Positions 1 through 6,331 of a stretch of 7,201 nucleotides of DNA are shown here, in pieces. The stretch comes from Desulfobulbaceae bacterium UBA5628. Its GTDB lineage: Bacteria; Desulfobacterota; Desulfobulbia; Desulfobulbales; Desulfurivibrionaceae. The stretch covers positions 1 through 7,201 of the forward strand of contig DIKC01000154.1 of NCBI GenBank assembly GCA_002421565.1, given 5' to 3'. The translations under genes and the position numbers were made by a program. Position 1 is the first letter of the stretch; each line of letters opens with the position of its first letter. The notes beneath the pieces are model-generated. The model was not told the DNA's origin. It searched no databases and worked only from the letters and a program-made list of their open reading frames with translations.

Positions 1-245
1 AAGCAGACCGCCATCACCCCGGCCGCCTTGACATTGACATGGCCGGCCGAATAATAGCGCCAGGCCGCCAGCAGCCCGATGGGCAAAAGCAACGTAGCCA
101 GCGAGGTGCCCTGAGCCTGGTGCTGGGAAAATTTGAACAGCAGCGCCAAAGCCGGCACTATCACTATTACCCCGCCGATGCCGAACAACCCGCTGAAAAC
201 TCCGGCCACGGCCCCCAACAACGCGTATCCCAGCCAGATCGTCAT
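1..245 (-). CDS. TauE/SafE-family sulfite/anion exporter-like membrane protein (N-terminal part)
   Basis: The 81 N-terminal residues are visible; the rest lies beyond the left edge. The protein begins MTIWLGYALLGAVAGVFSGL and continues with FGIGGVIVIVPALALLF, the glycine-rich first membrane helix and 'SGLFGIGGxxxxVP' signature of the TauE/SafE (DUF81) permease family. The QGTSLA motif follows at about residues 46-51. Family members are inner-membrane proteins of about 250 residues with 7-8 helices, thought to export sulfite, sulfoacetate or other anions; the substrate here cannot be told. The ATG (243-245) overlaps the nnr stop codon as ATGA, and GGAGG (complement of 250-254) lies 4 nt upstream, so translation is probably coupled to nnr. 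The family call is fairly firm; the function is not. Confidence 0.85.
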   Translation of the reverse strand, partial: MTIWLGYALLGAVAGVFSGLFGIGGVIVIVPALALLFKFSQHQAQGTSLATLLLPIGLLAAWRYYSAGHVNVKAAGVMAVC

Positions 246-1798
246 AAAACCTCCATCAGTTTTTTGTAAGCCGCAGGGAGATTGTCCAGGATATCGCCCG
301 CCAGCATGCAGTACTCGGTCTTGTTTTCCTTGGCCAGGTCCCCGGCCAGCCCGTGCAGATATACCCCCAGAACAGCCGCCTTGTCCGGAGACAGTCCCTG
401 GGCCATCAGCCCGGCGATCAGCCCGGCCAGCACGTCGCCCGAACCGGCCGTGGCCATGCCGCTGTTGCCGGTGGTGTTGATCCATAAATGTCCCGAAGGC
501 GAAGCGATGACGGTGGGAGCGCCTTTGAGTACGGTCGTTTGATTGTATTTGACGGCGAATTCTCCCGCCGCCTGCATCGGGTCGGCTTTTATCCCGGCGA
601 TTGTTCCTCCGGTCAGCCGGGACAGTTCCCCATAATGGGGCGTCAAGACGAATTGGGCCTGGCTGTATAGCAGCCCGGCATTGTTTGACAAAGCGTTCAG
701 GGCGTCGGCGTCCAGAACAGCCGGGATATTTATATTCTTGATCACTGCCTGCACCAGTTCCACCGTTTCCGGGTGGGTGGAAAGCCCCGGCCCGATTACT
801 ATAGAATCGGCTTTGGCCATCAGCGCTTTGATCCTGTCCAAAGCCGGCAGCGACAGGGTCCTGGTGCGGGTCTCCGGCATGGGCTTGGTGATCACCTCGG
901 TCAGCTTGGACTCCATCACATCGTTCAGGCTCTCCGGGACTCCTAAATAGACCAGCCCGGCCCCGGAGCGAAGGGCGGAAAGAGAGGTTAGGCGGGCCGC
1001 TCCGGTCATCCCCACCGAACCGGCCAGCACCAAGACCGTTCCGCAGCTGCCCTTGTGGGCATCGGGCGGTCGGCGGGGCAACCATTGTCTTACGATTCCG
1101 GCATCGATGGCGTTTATGTTTACTTTTTGCTCATCGATGGCCTTGGGTGGAAAACCGATATCGGCCACAGTTACTTCTCCGGCCAGGGATCTTCCCGGAT
1201 AAAACAATAATCCGGTTTTCAGCAATCCCATGGTCACTGTGGCATCGGCCTTGACCGCCGGGCCTGTTACCTGGCCGGTCTCGCCGTTGACCCCGGAGGG
1301 AATGTCGGCAGACAGCACCGGCCGCCCGGCTGAGCTGATGGCTTCTATGGCCTGCCCCGCTAATTTGTTTGCAGTTCCCTTGAACCCGGTACCAAAGATG
1401 GCGTCTATCACCAGTGATGCTTTTTTAAGGCCGGTCTTCAGCGCCGTCAGGCCCGCCCCGCCCTTGATCTCATTGACCTTTATTTTGGCGGTCTTGAGTT
1501 TTTGGGCATTTGTTCTGGCATCGCCTTTAAGCTGGGGCAGGGAACCAAGCAGGAAGACCTGAACTTCGCAGCCCTGCTCCTTCAGCAGCCGGGCCGCGGC
1601 CAGTCCGTCGCCGCCGTTGTTGCCCGGCCCGACGCAAATGGCGACCACCTTGCCGGCCAGCGGCCCAAAATGACGCTCCATCGCCTCGACCACGGCCCGG
1701 CCGGCATTCTCCATCAGCATCAGGCCGGGAATCCCGAAGGTTTCAATGGCAATCCGGTCACATTGGCGCATCTGCGCGGCGCTGGCCAGTTTCATCAC
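242..1798 (-). CDS. nnr: Bifunctional NAD(P)H-hydrate epimerase / ADP-dependent NAD(P)H-hydrate dehydratase
   Basis: This 518-residue cytoplasmic enzyme repairs NAD(P)H damaged by hydration. The N-terminal YjeF_N domain (about 1-225) interconverts R- and S-NAD(P)HX, and the C-terminal ribokinase-like domain (about 235-515) dehydrates S-NAD(P)HX using ADP or ATP. Visible epimerase motifs are ENAGR (30-34), the GNNGGDG loop (59-65), DAIFGTG (132-138) and ADIPSGVNG (164-172). Visible dehydratase motifs are HKGSCGTVLVLAG (248-260), GPGLS (336-340), LDADALN (362-368), LTPHYGE (385-391) and GMATAGSGDVLAGL (447-460), with Asp455 the likely catalytic base. Length is normal for the two-domain form. 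The first codon is a GTG (1796-1798) directly followed by ATG (1793-1795). AAGGAGG (complement of 1808-1814) lies 9 nt from the GTG and 12 nt from the ATG, so GTG is favoured but not certain. It is first in an operon with the TauE-like gene. Confidence 0.97.
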   Translation of the reverse strand: MMKLASAAQMRQCDRIAIETFGIPGLMLMENAGRAVVEAMERHFGPLAGKVVAICVGPGNNGGDGLAAARLLKEQGCEVQVFLLGSLPQLKGDARTNAQKLKTAKIKVNEIKGGAGLTALKTGLKKASLVIDAIFGTGFKGTANKLAGQAIEAISSAGRPVLSADIPSGVNGETGQVTGPAVKADATVTMGLLKTGLLFYPGRSLAGEVTVADIGFPPKAIDEQKVNINAIDAGIVRQWLPRRPPDAHKGSCGTVLVLAGSVGMTGAARLTSLSALRSGAGLVYLGVPESLNDVMESKLTEVITKPMPETRTRTLSLPALDRIKALMAKADSIVIGPGLSTHPETVELVQAVIKNINIPAVLDADALNALSNNAGLLYSQAQFVLTPHYGELSRLTGGTIAGIKADPMQAAGEFAVKYNQTTVLKGAPTVIASPSGHLWINTTGNSGMATAGSGDVLAGLIAGLMAQGLSPDKAAVLGVYLHGLAGDLAKENKTEYCMLAGDILDNLPAAYKKLMEVL

Positions 1799-1807
1799 TC
1801 CGCAAAG

Positions 1808-1814
1808 CCTCCTT
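1808..1814 (-). promoter_or_regulatory. Shine-Dalgarno of nnr
   Basis: The minus strand reads AAGGAGG, a full-strength ribosome binding site. Its spacing of 9 nt to the GTG codon and 12 nt to the adjacent ATG supports the GTG as the true start of nnr. Confidence 0.7.
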
Positions 1815-1841
1815 GTCTTTTCCCCGATGATATGCTAAAAA
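1813..1841 (+). promoter_or_regulatory. Weak candidate promoter for the tRNA-Arg gene
   Basis: TTGTCT (1813-1818) and TAAAAA (1836-1841) are 17 nt apart, each about 4/6 to consensus, and about 53 bp ahead of the tRNA. It overlaps the opposing nnr promoter candidate almost completely. The boxes are weak enough to be chance. Confidence 0.22.
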
Positions 1842-1855
1842 TCCTCTCGCTTCAA
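1827..1855 (-). promoter_or_regulatory. Candidate sigma-70 promoter of the nnr operon
   Basis: The minus strand has TTGAAG (complement of 1850-1855) and TATCAT (complement of 1827-1832) separated by exactly 17 nt, matching the consensus at 4/6 and 5/6 positions. Transcription would start near 1820, giving a leader of about 22 nt that holds the Shine-Dalgarno. The match and geometry are good, but there is no experimental support. Confidence 0.45.
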
Positions 1856-1894
1856 GCTATTCCAGCCATTCCCGCCAGCAGACGCCCGCCCGCG

Positions 1895-1970
1895 GCCCCC
1901 GTAGCTCAGTGGATAGAGCACAGGATTCCTAATCCTGGAGTCGTAGGTTCGATTCCTACCGGGGGCACCA
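1895..1970 (+). tRNA. tRNA-Arg (anticodon CCU)
   Basis: A 76-nt cloverleaf can be folded by eye. The acceptor stem pairs GCCCCCG (1895-1901) with CGGGGGC (1960-1966). The D stem pairs GCTC (1904-1907) with GAGC (1916-1919). The anticodon stem pairs CAGGA (1921-1925) with TCCTG (1933-1937) around the loop TTCCTAA. The T stem pairs GTAGG with CCTAC around TTCGATT. The anticodon CCT (1928-1930) reads AGG arginine codons. The discriminator is A1967 and CCA (1968-1970) is encoded. No terminator hairpin is visible just downstream. Confidence 0.97.
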
Positions 1971-2027
1971 AGACACGTAAACACGAGCAGCACCTCTTTC
2001 CCGTTGATCAGGAGACGGTTTCTCGAC

Positions 2028-2056
2028 TTGTAAATCGTGTAGCGTTGCGTTACGAT
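2028..2056 (+). promoter_or_regulatory. Candidate higBA promoter with overlapping operator palindrome
   Basis: TTGTAA (2028-2033) and TACGAT (2051-2056) are 17 nt apart, each 4/6 to the sigma-70 consensus. An imperfect inverted repeat centred on 2045 (ATCGT, GC, GC, ACGAT, each separated by 3 nt; 2034-2056) fills the spacer and the -10 box. HigA-type antitoxins usually repress their own operon by binding such palindromes, so this is a plausible autoregulatory operator. The predicted start site is at about 2062-2063, on the higB ATG. Confidence 0.45.
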
Positions 2057-2062
2057 ATAAAC

Positions 2063-2332
2063 ATGATCAAAAGTTTTAGGCATCGAGGCTTGGCATCATT
2101 TTTCGAAACTGGTTCCAAGGCCGGAATTCAGCCGCATCATGCCTCTCGGCTCCGTCGCCAGCTCAAACAACTGGATCGAGCCAAGACGCCCCTGGATATG
2201 AATGTTCCGGGTTGGCGTTTGCATCGACTTACCACCGGTCACTGGTCGGTCTGGGTAAACGGCAATTGGCGGCTGACTTTTGATTTTAACGGCGAAGACG
2301 CAACCCTGGTTGACTATCAGGATTATCACTAA
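2063..2332 (+). CDS. higB: HigB-type mRNA interferase toxin (RelE superfamily)
   Basis: This 89-residue protein begins [18 protein letters not shown] and has the HigB layout: the RGL..FFETGS start, [14 protein letters not shown] (21-34), an NVPGWRLH segment, the [11 protein letters not shown] strand pair (64-74) and a terminal VDYQDYH. HigB toxins are small RelE-fold endoribonucleases that cleave mRNA on the ribosome. Residues matching the known active site of Proteus HigB are present: His54, Arg70 and the final Asp87-Tyr88-His89. Nothing suggests inactivation. The gene precedes its antitoxin, the order typical of hig loci. The start is the ATG fitting the family N-terminus. No Shine-Dalgarno precedes it, and the likely -10 box ends 6 bp upstream, so the transcript may be leaderless. 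Confidence 0.93.
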   Translation: MIKSFRHRGLASFFETGSKAGIQPHHASRLRRQLKQLDRAKTPLDMNVPGWRLHRLTTGHWSVWVNGNWRLTFDFNGEDATLVDYQDYH

Positions 2333-2333
2333 G

Positions 2334-2338
2334 AGGAG
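2334..2338 (+). promoter_or_regulatory. Shine-Dalgarno of higA
   Basis: AGGAG lies 7 nt before the higA ATG and just after the higB TAA. It fixes the start at 2346 rather than at the in-frame ATG at 2280 inside higB. higB has no such site, so the antitoxin looks better translated than the toxin. Confidence 0.75.
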
Positions 2339-2345
2339 CAACAGC

Positions 2346-2654
2346 ATGGGACGTATGTTTAATCCCCCACATCCGGGGGAAACGCTGAAAGAAGATATTT
2401 TGCCGACCCTCGGCCTTACCGTTACCGAGGCAGCGCGTCAGTTGGGCGTAACCCGGACGGCTCTTTCCCGGGTACTCAACGGACACGCCGCCATTTCTCC
2501 GGAGATGGCCAGGCGGATCGAGGCCTGGCTGGGCCGGGATCGCGGTGGCCGGGCGGAAGTGTGGCTGGGAATGCAAATGGATTACGATCTGTGGCAGGCC
2601 GAGCAAAAGCCCCTGCCACGGGTGGAAAAAGCTCCCGTCGCAGCGCCGCAGTGA
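2346..2654 (+). CDS. higA: HigA-type antitoxin, XRE-family helix-turn-helix protein
   Basis: This 102-residue protein begins [20 protein letters not shown], the usual opening of HigA antitoxins. The XRE helix-turn-helix follows (about 24-63), with [20 protein letters not shown] and then [19 protein letters not shown]. The C-terminal third contains [14 protein letters not shown] (73-86), also typical. HigA neutralises HigB by direct binding and represses the operon. It starts 13 nt after the higB stop, so the genes are co-transcribed. Its last 73 bp overlap, tail to tail, the end of the DUF1566 gene on the other strand. Confidence 0.94.
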   Translation: MGRMFNPPHPGETLKEDILPTLGLTVTEAARQLGVTRTALSRVLNGHAAISPEMARRIEAWLGRDRGGRAEVWLGMQMDYDLWQAEQKPLPRVEKAPVAAPQ

Positions 2655-3688
2655 TTGTGGGCAGGCTCGGTACCGGCAAAACAGACCGGCCAGACCGCGA
2701 ACTGCGTGGCTGGTTTGTGGCCGACGCCCAAGGCACCCTTGTGCAGATAAAAGGCCCAGGCCCAATCTGTTTCAAAAAAACTGGTGGTTGATGACCAGTA
2801 AACCTCCCGCACATCAAGGAAGGGATGATTGGCCGGCAGGGCCGGAGTGTGGCGGCTGCAATCCACCAGCGATTCCAAGGCGTTGATCGAGGGCAGCCGC
2901 CACCCTTGACGACCGCCGAGCCACTCTTGGTTAAGCTGCCCCACCGCTTCCAGGGCCTGCTGCCAAGTCATCGGCTTTTTGAAATAATCGGCGTCCCGTA
3001 GCCAGAGCAGGCCGGTGTGTCGGTCTTGAACCGTGGCCCCGTTGACCAGGAACCGGGGTTCGGGGGCCGGCGTTCCGTGTTTAAATTCCCCGTCCTGGCC
3101 GCTGTCCCGGCAGGCAACGATCTTTCCCTCCTGATCATAGCAGGCGATCTGACCGGTGGCGACCAAGACCTTGCTGGTTCCGCGCACCGGCCAGAACAGA
3201 TAGTATTGGTCCTTACGGCCATAGAACATCCGGCCGCCCTCAAGATGGACATACCAGGCATAAGCGGGATTGATCGCGGCGCTGGTCGAGGTCCAGCACC
3301 AGCCGAGAAACACATTGGCAAAGGGGTGGCCGGCGGGCAGGGCCGGTTTTTTCGCCTGGTAGCTGATCAGGCTCAGGAGTTCGCGCCGGTTGGGCAGCCG
3401 CCAATCGTCATAACCGAAAGCCTGTTCGGCGTTCATGGTTGCCGCCAGGGCCAGGGCTTCGGGCCAGGTTACCGGGAAATCGTTGGGATTGGCGTTGCGG
3501 GTCCAGCAAAGTCCGGTCAGGGCATCCCGCACCACTTCCCCCCCGACCTCAAAACGCGGCTGCGGCCAAGCGCGGCCGTAACGCGTCTCTCCGTCCTGGC
3601 CGCTCTCCGGGCAGGCAATATCGCGGCCCCAGGTATCGAAACAACGATCCTGGCCGGTGGCAAGCGGGGTGAAGTTGGGAGAATTCAT
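2582..3688 (-). CDS. Tandem DUF1566 (Lcl C-terminal-like) domain protein
   Basis: Read from the ATG at 3686-3688, this is a 368-residue protein of two consecutive DUF1566 domains (about 9-170 and 176-337). Each shows TGQ..C[FY]D, a Cys-x9-Cys hairpin (C16/C26 and C183/C193), a SGQDGE segment, TGL.W, TW..AL, a WRLP motif (96-99 and 263-266), PALPA.HPF, a WTST/WSST motif and a closing FWPV or VWPV. The repeats align with a constant 167-residue offset. DUF1566 proteins are usually surface or lipoprotein-type with no established biochemical role, so no function is assigned. The start is uncertain: there is no Shine-Dalgarno and no signal peptide. An in-frame ATG at 3775 would add 29 residues written antisense to msrAB, which look non-native. 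The last ~32 residues follow the second domain, run into higA antisense, and may be read-through past a lost stop. Confidence 0.82.
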   Translation of the reverse strand: MNSPNFTPLATGQDRCFDTWGRDIACPESGQDGETRYGRAWPQPRFEVGGEVVRDALTGLCWTRNANPNDFPVTWPEALALAATMNAEQAFGYDDWRLPNRRELLSLISYQAKKPALPAGHPFANVFLGWCWTSTSAAINPAYAWYVHLEGGRMFYGRKDQYYLFWPVRGTSKVLVATGQIACYDQEGKIVACRDSGQDGEFKHGTPAPEPRFLVNGATVQDRHTGLLWLRDADYFKKPMTWQQALEAVGQLNQEWLGGRQGWRLPSINALESLVDCSRHTPALPANHPFLDVREVYWSSTTSFFETDWAWAFYLHKGALGVGHKPATQFAVWPVCFAGTEPAHNHCGAATGAFSTRGRGFCSACHRS

Positions 3689-3697
3689 GCTTATAAT
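3669..3697 (+). promoter_or_regulatory. Candidate msrAB promoter
   Basis: A perfect -10 hexamer TATAAT (3692-3697) precedes msrAB by 38 bp. The hexamer 17 nt upstream, GTGAAG (3669-3674), is a poor -35, so the promoter may need an activator or another sigma factor. It overlaps the first codons of the divergent DUF1566 gene. Confidence 0.4.
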
Positions 3698-3723
3698 GGT
3701 AATACAATCCGAATTTTTCTTCC

Positions 3724-3730
3724 AGGAGGT
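3724..3730 (+). promoter_or_regulatory. Shine-Dalgarno of msrAB
   Basis: AGGAGGT, 5 nt ahead of the ATG at 3736, is a near-perfect ribosome binding site and fixes the start of msrAB and of its signal peptide. Confidence 0.85.
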
Positions 3731-3735
3731 GCGCC

Positions 3736-4773
3736 ATGAAGATCCTGCTGCTGTTCTCCATCTTGGCTGTAACATTACTGGCGTCGGCCGCCTTTGCCGA
3801 CAATCCGCGAAAAGCCACCTTTGCCGGCGGTTGTTTCTGGTGCATGGAGCCGCCGTTTGAGAAACTGGCCGGGGTGAGCGCCGTTACCTCCGGCTACATG
3901 GGCGGGACCACGGCAAATCCCACTTATGAGAATTACGCCTCCGGCGGCCATATCGAGGTGATCGAGGTCACCTATGACCCGGCCAGGGTAAGCTATCAGG
4001 AGTTGCTTGATGTTTTCTGGCGGCAGATCGACCCCACCGATGCCGGCGGCCAGTTCGTGGACCGGGGCCATGCCTATACCACCGCGATCTTCTACCACGA
4101 TCAGGAACAACGGCAACTTGCCGAGGCCTCCAAGGAGTCGCTGGCCGCCAGCCGGGTTTTCAGCAAATCGCTGGTGACCCCGATCCTGCCGGCAGCCACC
4201 TTCTACCCGGCCGAGGAGTACCATCAGGATTACTCCCGCAAGAACCCCATCCGCTATAAGTGGTATCGCCACGGTTCCGGCCGCGACAAATTCCTCGATG
4301 CCACCTGGGGCAAAGAGCGCCGCGATCTTGGGACGGCGCCCAAGCCGGATCGCAGCGAGCTTAAAAAACGACTGACGCCCATGCAGTACAAAGTAACCCA
4401 GGAGGACGGCACCGAACCGGCCTTTGACAATGCCTACTGGAACAACAAGCGTCCCGGCATATACGTGGACGTGGTTTCGGGCGAGCCGCTCTTCGCTTCC
4501 TGGGACAAATTCGATTCCGGCACCGGCTGGCCGAGTTTCAGCCGGCCCCTGGTAAGCGCCAACATCGTGGAAAAGGAGGATCGTTCCTGGTTTAGCACCC
4601 GCACCGAGGTACGGAGCCGCAAGGGAGATTCCCACCTGGGCCACGTATTTCCCGATGGCCCCAAGCCCACCGGCCTGCGCTACTGCATCAATTCGGCGGC
4701 CCTGCGCTTCATTCCGCTGGAGGAGATGGAAAAGGAGGGGTATGGCGAATTCCTGCCACGTTTCCGGGAATAG
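3736..4773 (+). CDS. msrAB: Exported bifunctional peptide methionine sulfoxide reductase MsrA-MsrB
   Basis: This 345-residue fusion reduces methionine-S-sulfoxide (MsrA) and methionine-R-sulfoxide (MsrB) in oxidised proteins. Residues 1-21 ([20 protein letters not shown] plus A) form a Sec signal peptide with an ASAAFA cleavage region, so the enzyme should work in the periplasm. The MsrA domain (about 25-175) has the catalytic GCFWCME motif (Cys33; second Cys36), Glu74 in GHIEVIEV and EEYHQDY (160-166). A linker (about 185-210) leads to the MsrB domain (about 211-335) with [29 protein letters not shown] (259-268), [11 protein letters not shown] (298-308) and [11 protein letters not shown] with catalytic Cys317. 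The zinc-binding CxxC pairs are absent. The usual MsrB resolving cysteine, as in SGCGWPSF, is threonine here. The mature protein has only three cysteines. Exported Msr proteins need a membrane electron donor (CcdA/DsbD-thioredoxin type); none is in view. Confidence 0.97.
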   Translation: MKILLLFSILAVTLLASAAFADNPRKATFAGGCFWCMEPPFEKLAGVSAVTSGYMGGTTANPTYENYASGGHIEVIEVTYDPARVSYQELLDVFWRQIDPTDAGGQFVDRGHAYTTAIFYHDQEQRQLAEASKESLAASRVFSKSLVTPILPAATFYPAEEYHQDYSRKNPIRYKWYRHGSGRDKFLDATWGKERRDLGTAPKPDRSELKKRLTPMQYKVTQEDGTEPAFDNAYWNNKRPGIYVDVVSGEPLFASWDKFDSGTGWPSFSRPLVSANIVEKEDRSWFSTRTEVRSRKGDSHLGHVFPDGPKPTGLRYCINSAALRFIPLEEMEKEGYGEFLPRFRE

Positions 4774-4790
4774 CCTGAATGCACTTCACT

Positions 4791-6248
4791 TTAACGGCGT
4801 AATGGCTCACCGCCGGCAATCAAGGCTTGTAGCTCACTAACATGGTCGAGCAAAGCATAGCTCTCGGCATGGAGTTCTTCGGAGGCGGAAGATGATTCTT
4901 CCGCCGTGGCGGCATTGCTCTGCACCACAATGTCCATCTCATGCAAGGCGGCGCTGATCTGCCCCACCCCCTCGGTCTGCTCTTTAACGGCGATGGTTAT
5001 CTCCTTGATCAGCGCCGAAACCTTGCCGGTGCCATCGGAAACCTTGTGGAATTCATTGTTAGTCCTATCCACAAACACCCTCCCCTCCTGCACTTTTTTC
5101 ACGGTCTGTTCGATCAGGGCAGCGGTTTCTCTGGCTGCTTCTGCGGCACGCATGGCCAAGTTGCGCACCTCGTTGGCCACCACCGCAAAACCGGCCCCGG
5201 CTTCGCCGGCACGGGCCGCTTCCACTGCGGCGTTTAAGGCCAGCAAATTGGTCTGAAAAGCGATTTCGTCGATGGTCTTGATAATTTTTGAGGTCTTCTC
5301 GCTGGCTGTGGATATCTCAACCATAGCGGAAGTAAGCTGTTCCATGGATATGGTAGCCTGACTGGCGACGCTGTTAACCTCCGCCATGACCACATTTGCC
5401 TGCTGGGCGCTGTCCGAACTCTGTCTGGTCATGGAAGCGATCTCTTCCATGGAGGCGGAAGTCTCCTCCAGGGAGGCCGCTTGTTCGGTAGCCCCTTCGG
5501 CCAGTTGCTGTCCTGCGCGCGCCACTTCGCCGGCGGCGCTGGAAATATGGCCGGCACCGGCGGTCAGACCGTCAATCGTCTTCTTTAAGGGAACGGTAAT
5601 GCCCCTGGTGATGATAAAGGCCAAGGCACAGCCACCCATAAAAATACCCACCGCAACGAGTACGATCATCGCCTGGAGAGCATTGCCTTTGCTGACTGCG
5701 TCAGATGCAACACGCTCGCCTTCAGAGTGATTAACTTTCCCAAAGTCATTGATGGCCTCCATGATCTGGCTAGCCACCGCCTCCTGAACATCCGCTTTTG
5801 CCGCTACGAGGTCATGATTATTCGCCTGGGCAGCATCCATCATTTCCCGGATCACCGGCACCAGATGATCGTGTAACTGGCTGATATTATCTATCTTTTC
5901 AATCCAGCCCGCCTGCACCAGTTCTTCATCGGCCTGGATAGTGGCCCGGACGCTGGCAAAGGCGGCATCCGCTGCTTTGTCCAGAGTGTCAAACCTCTGC
6001 CGGTAGATTTGGTCCAGATGGATGACAAAACCGGATCCCGCCAACTGTTGCCGCTCAACCAGTGTCTCCAGTTCGCCGCCCAGATAGGCAAGGGGCAGGT
6101 GGGTGTTGCTTAAATCCTCGACAGCGGCCACCATCTGCCATGATTTGATGACCGCAAAGGATGCGCCTGAAGTGGATAGGATCACCAAGATGCCGAAACC
6201 CGCTGCCAGTTTTCTTGCCAGGGATAATTTTGCGAAATTCATCGCCAT
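4791..6248 (-). CDS. Methyl-accepting chemotaxis protein
   Basis: This 485-residue transmembrane chemoreceptor controls CheA through CheW. Layout: short cytoplasmic start, first membrane helix (about 14-34), a helical periplasmic sensor of about 155 residues (36-190) that looks like a four-helix bundle, second membrane helix (about 192-214), a short HAMP-like segment ([12 protein letters not shown], 217-228), then a long coiled coil. The conserved hairpin tip is at about 326-372 and contains [20 protein letters not shown]. Glu-pair methylation sites are visible in ASLEETSAS (258-266) and [10 protein letters not shown] (447-456). There is no C-terminal CheR-binding pentapeptide. The ligand cannot be predicted. 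GGAG (complement of 6253-6256) lies 4 nt before the first ATG and 10 nt before a second in-frame ATG (6240-6242), so translation may begin two codons later. No other chemotaxis gene is adjacent, so it is an orphan receptor. Confidence 0.96.
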   Translation of the reverse strand: MAMNFAKLSLARKLAAGFGILVILSTSGASFAVIKSWQMVAAVEDLSNTHLPLAYLGGELETLVERQQLAGSGFVIHLDQIYRQRFDTLDKAADAAFASVRATIQADEELVQAGWIEKIDNISQLHDHLVPVIREMMDAAQANNHDLVAAKADVQEAVASQIMEAINDFGKVNHSEGERVASDAVSKGNALQAMIVLVAVGIFMGGCALAFIITRGITVPLKKTIDGLTAGAGHISSAAGEVARAGQQLAEGATEQAASLEETSASMEEIASMTRQSSDSAQQANVVMAEVNSVASQATISMEQLTSAMVEISTASEKTSKIIKTIDEIAFQTNLLALNAAVEAARAGEAGAGFAVVANEVRNLAMRAAEAARETAALIEQTVKKVQEGRVFVDRTNNEFHKVSDGTGKVSALIKEITIAVKEQTEGVGQISAALHEMDIVVQSNAATAEESSSASEELHAESYALLDHVSELQALIAGGEPLRR

Positions 6249-6301
6249 GGTACTCCAGAAAAGATTATTCGCCGTTCTTGCACCCGAATACCTACAATGT
6301 A

Positions 6302-6330
6302 ATAATAAAAGAGATAATGATAATTAGGAA
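6302..6330 (-). promoter_or_regulatory. Weak candidate promoter of the chemoreceptor gene
   Basis: On the minus strand TATTAT (complement of 6302-6307; 5/6 to the -10 consensus) lies 17 nt after TTCCTA (complement of 6325-6330; 3/6 to -35). The surrounding 6287-6342 is strongly AT-rich, so such matches are easy to find by chance. The GATAAT repeat falls inside the spacer. Confidence 0.25.
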
Positions 6331-6331
6331 A
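6313..6331. promoter_or_regulatory. Partial Fur-box-like sequence (GATAAT direct repeat)
   Basis: GATAATGATAAT (6313-6324) matches the first two hexamers of the classical Fur box perfectly, but the third hexamer region (to 6331) matches only poorly, giving about 14 of 19 positions overall. It sits between the divergent chemoreceptor and pyruvate kinase genes. It may be real iron control of the chemoreceptor or an accident of AT-rich DNA. Confidence 0.25.

Noticed and set aside
1502..2062. Long open frame on the plus strand running from inside nnr through the tRNA into higB
   Set aside because: The upstream portion is antisense to nnr and passes through the tRNA gene. Only the part from the ATG at 2063 has family similarity (HigB).
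2591..2605. CxxCH motif (Cys-Ser-Ala-Cys-His) near the C-terminus of the DUF1566 protein, as in c-type cytochromes
   Set aside because: It lies in the tail written antisense to higA, the protein has no signal peptide for periplasmic haem attachment, and there is only one such motif. It is most likely a by-product of the opposite strand.
3091..3618. The two similar 27-bp stretches 501 bp apart as a mobile-element or CRISPR-type repeat
   Set aside because: They encode the same SGQDG segment of the two DUF1566 domains and are explained by domain duplication.
3689..3775. Upstream start for the DUF1566 gene at 3775
   Set aside because: The extra 29 residues are antisense to the msrAB signal sequence and ribosome binding site, with no signal-peptide character and no Shine-Dalgarno of their own.
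3775..4644. A 289-codon minus-strand frame opposite msrAB
   Set aside because: It is a shadow of the GC-rich msrAB coding sequence; its translation shows no recognisable domain and it has no independent start signal.
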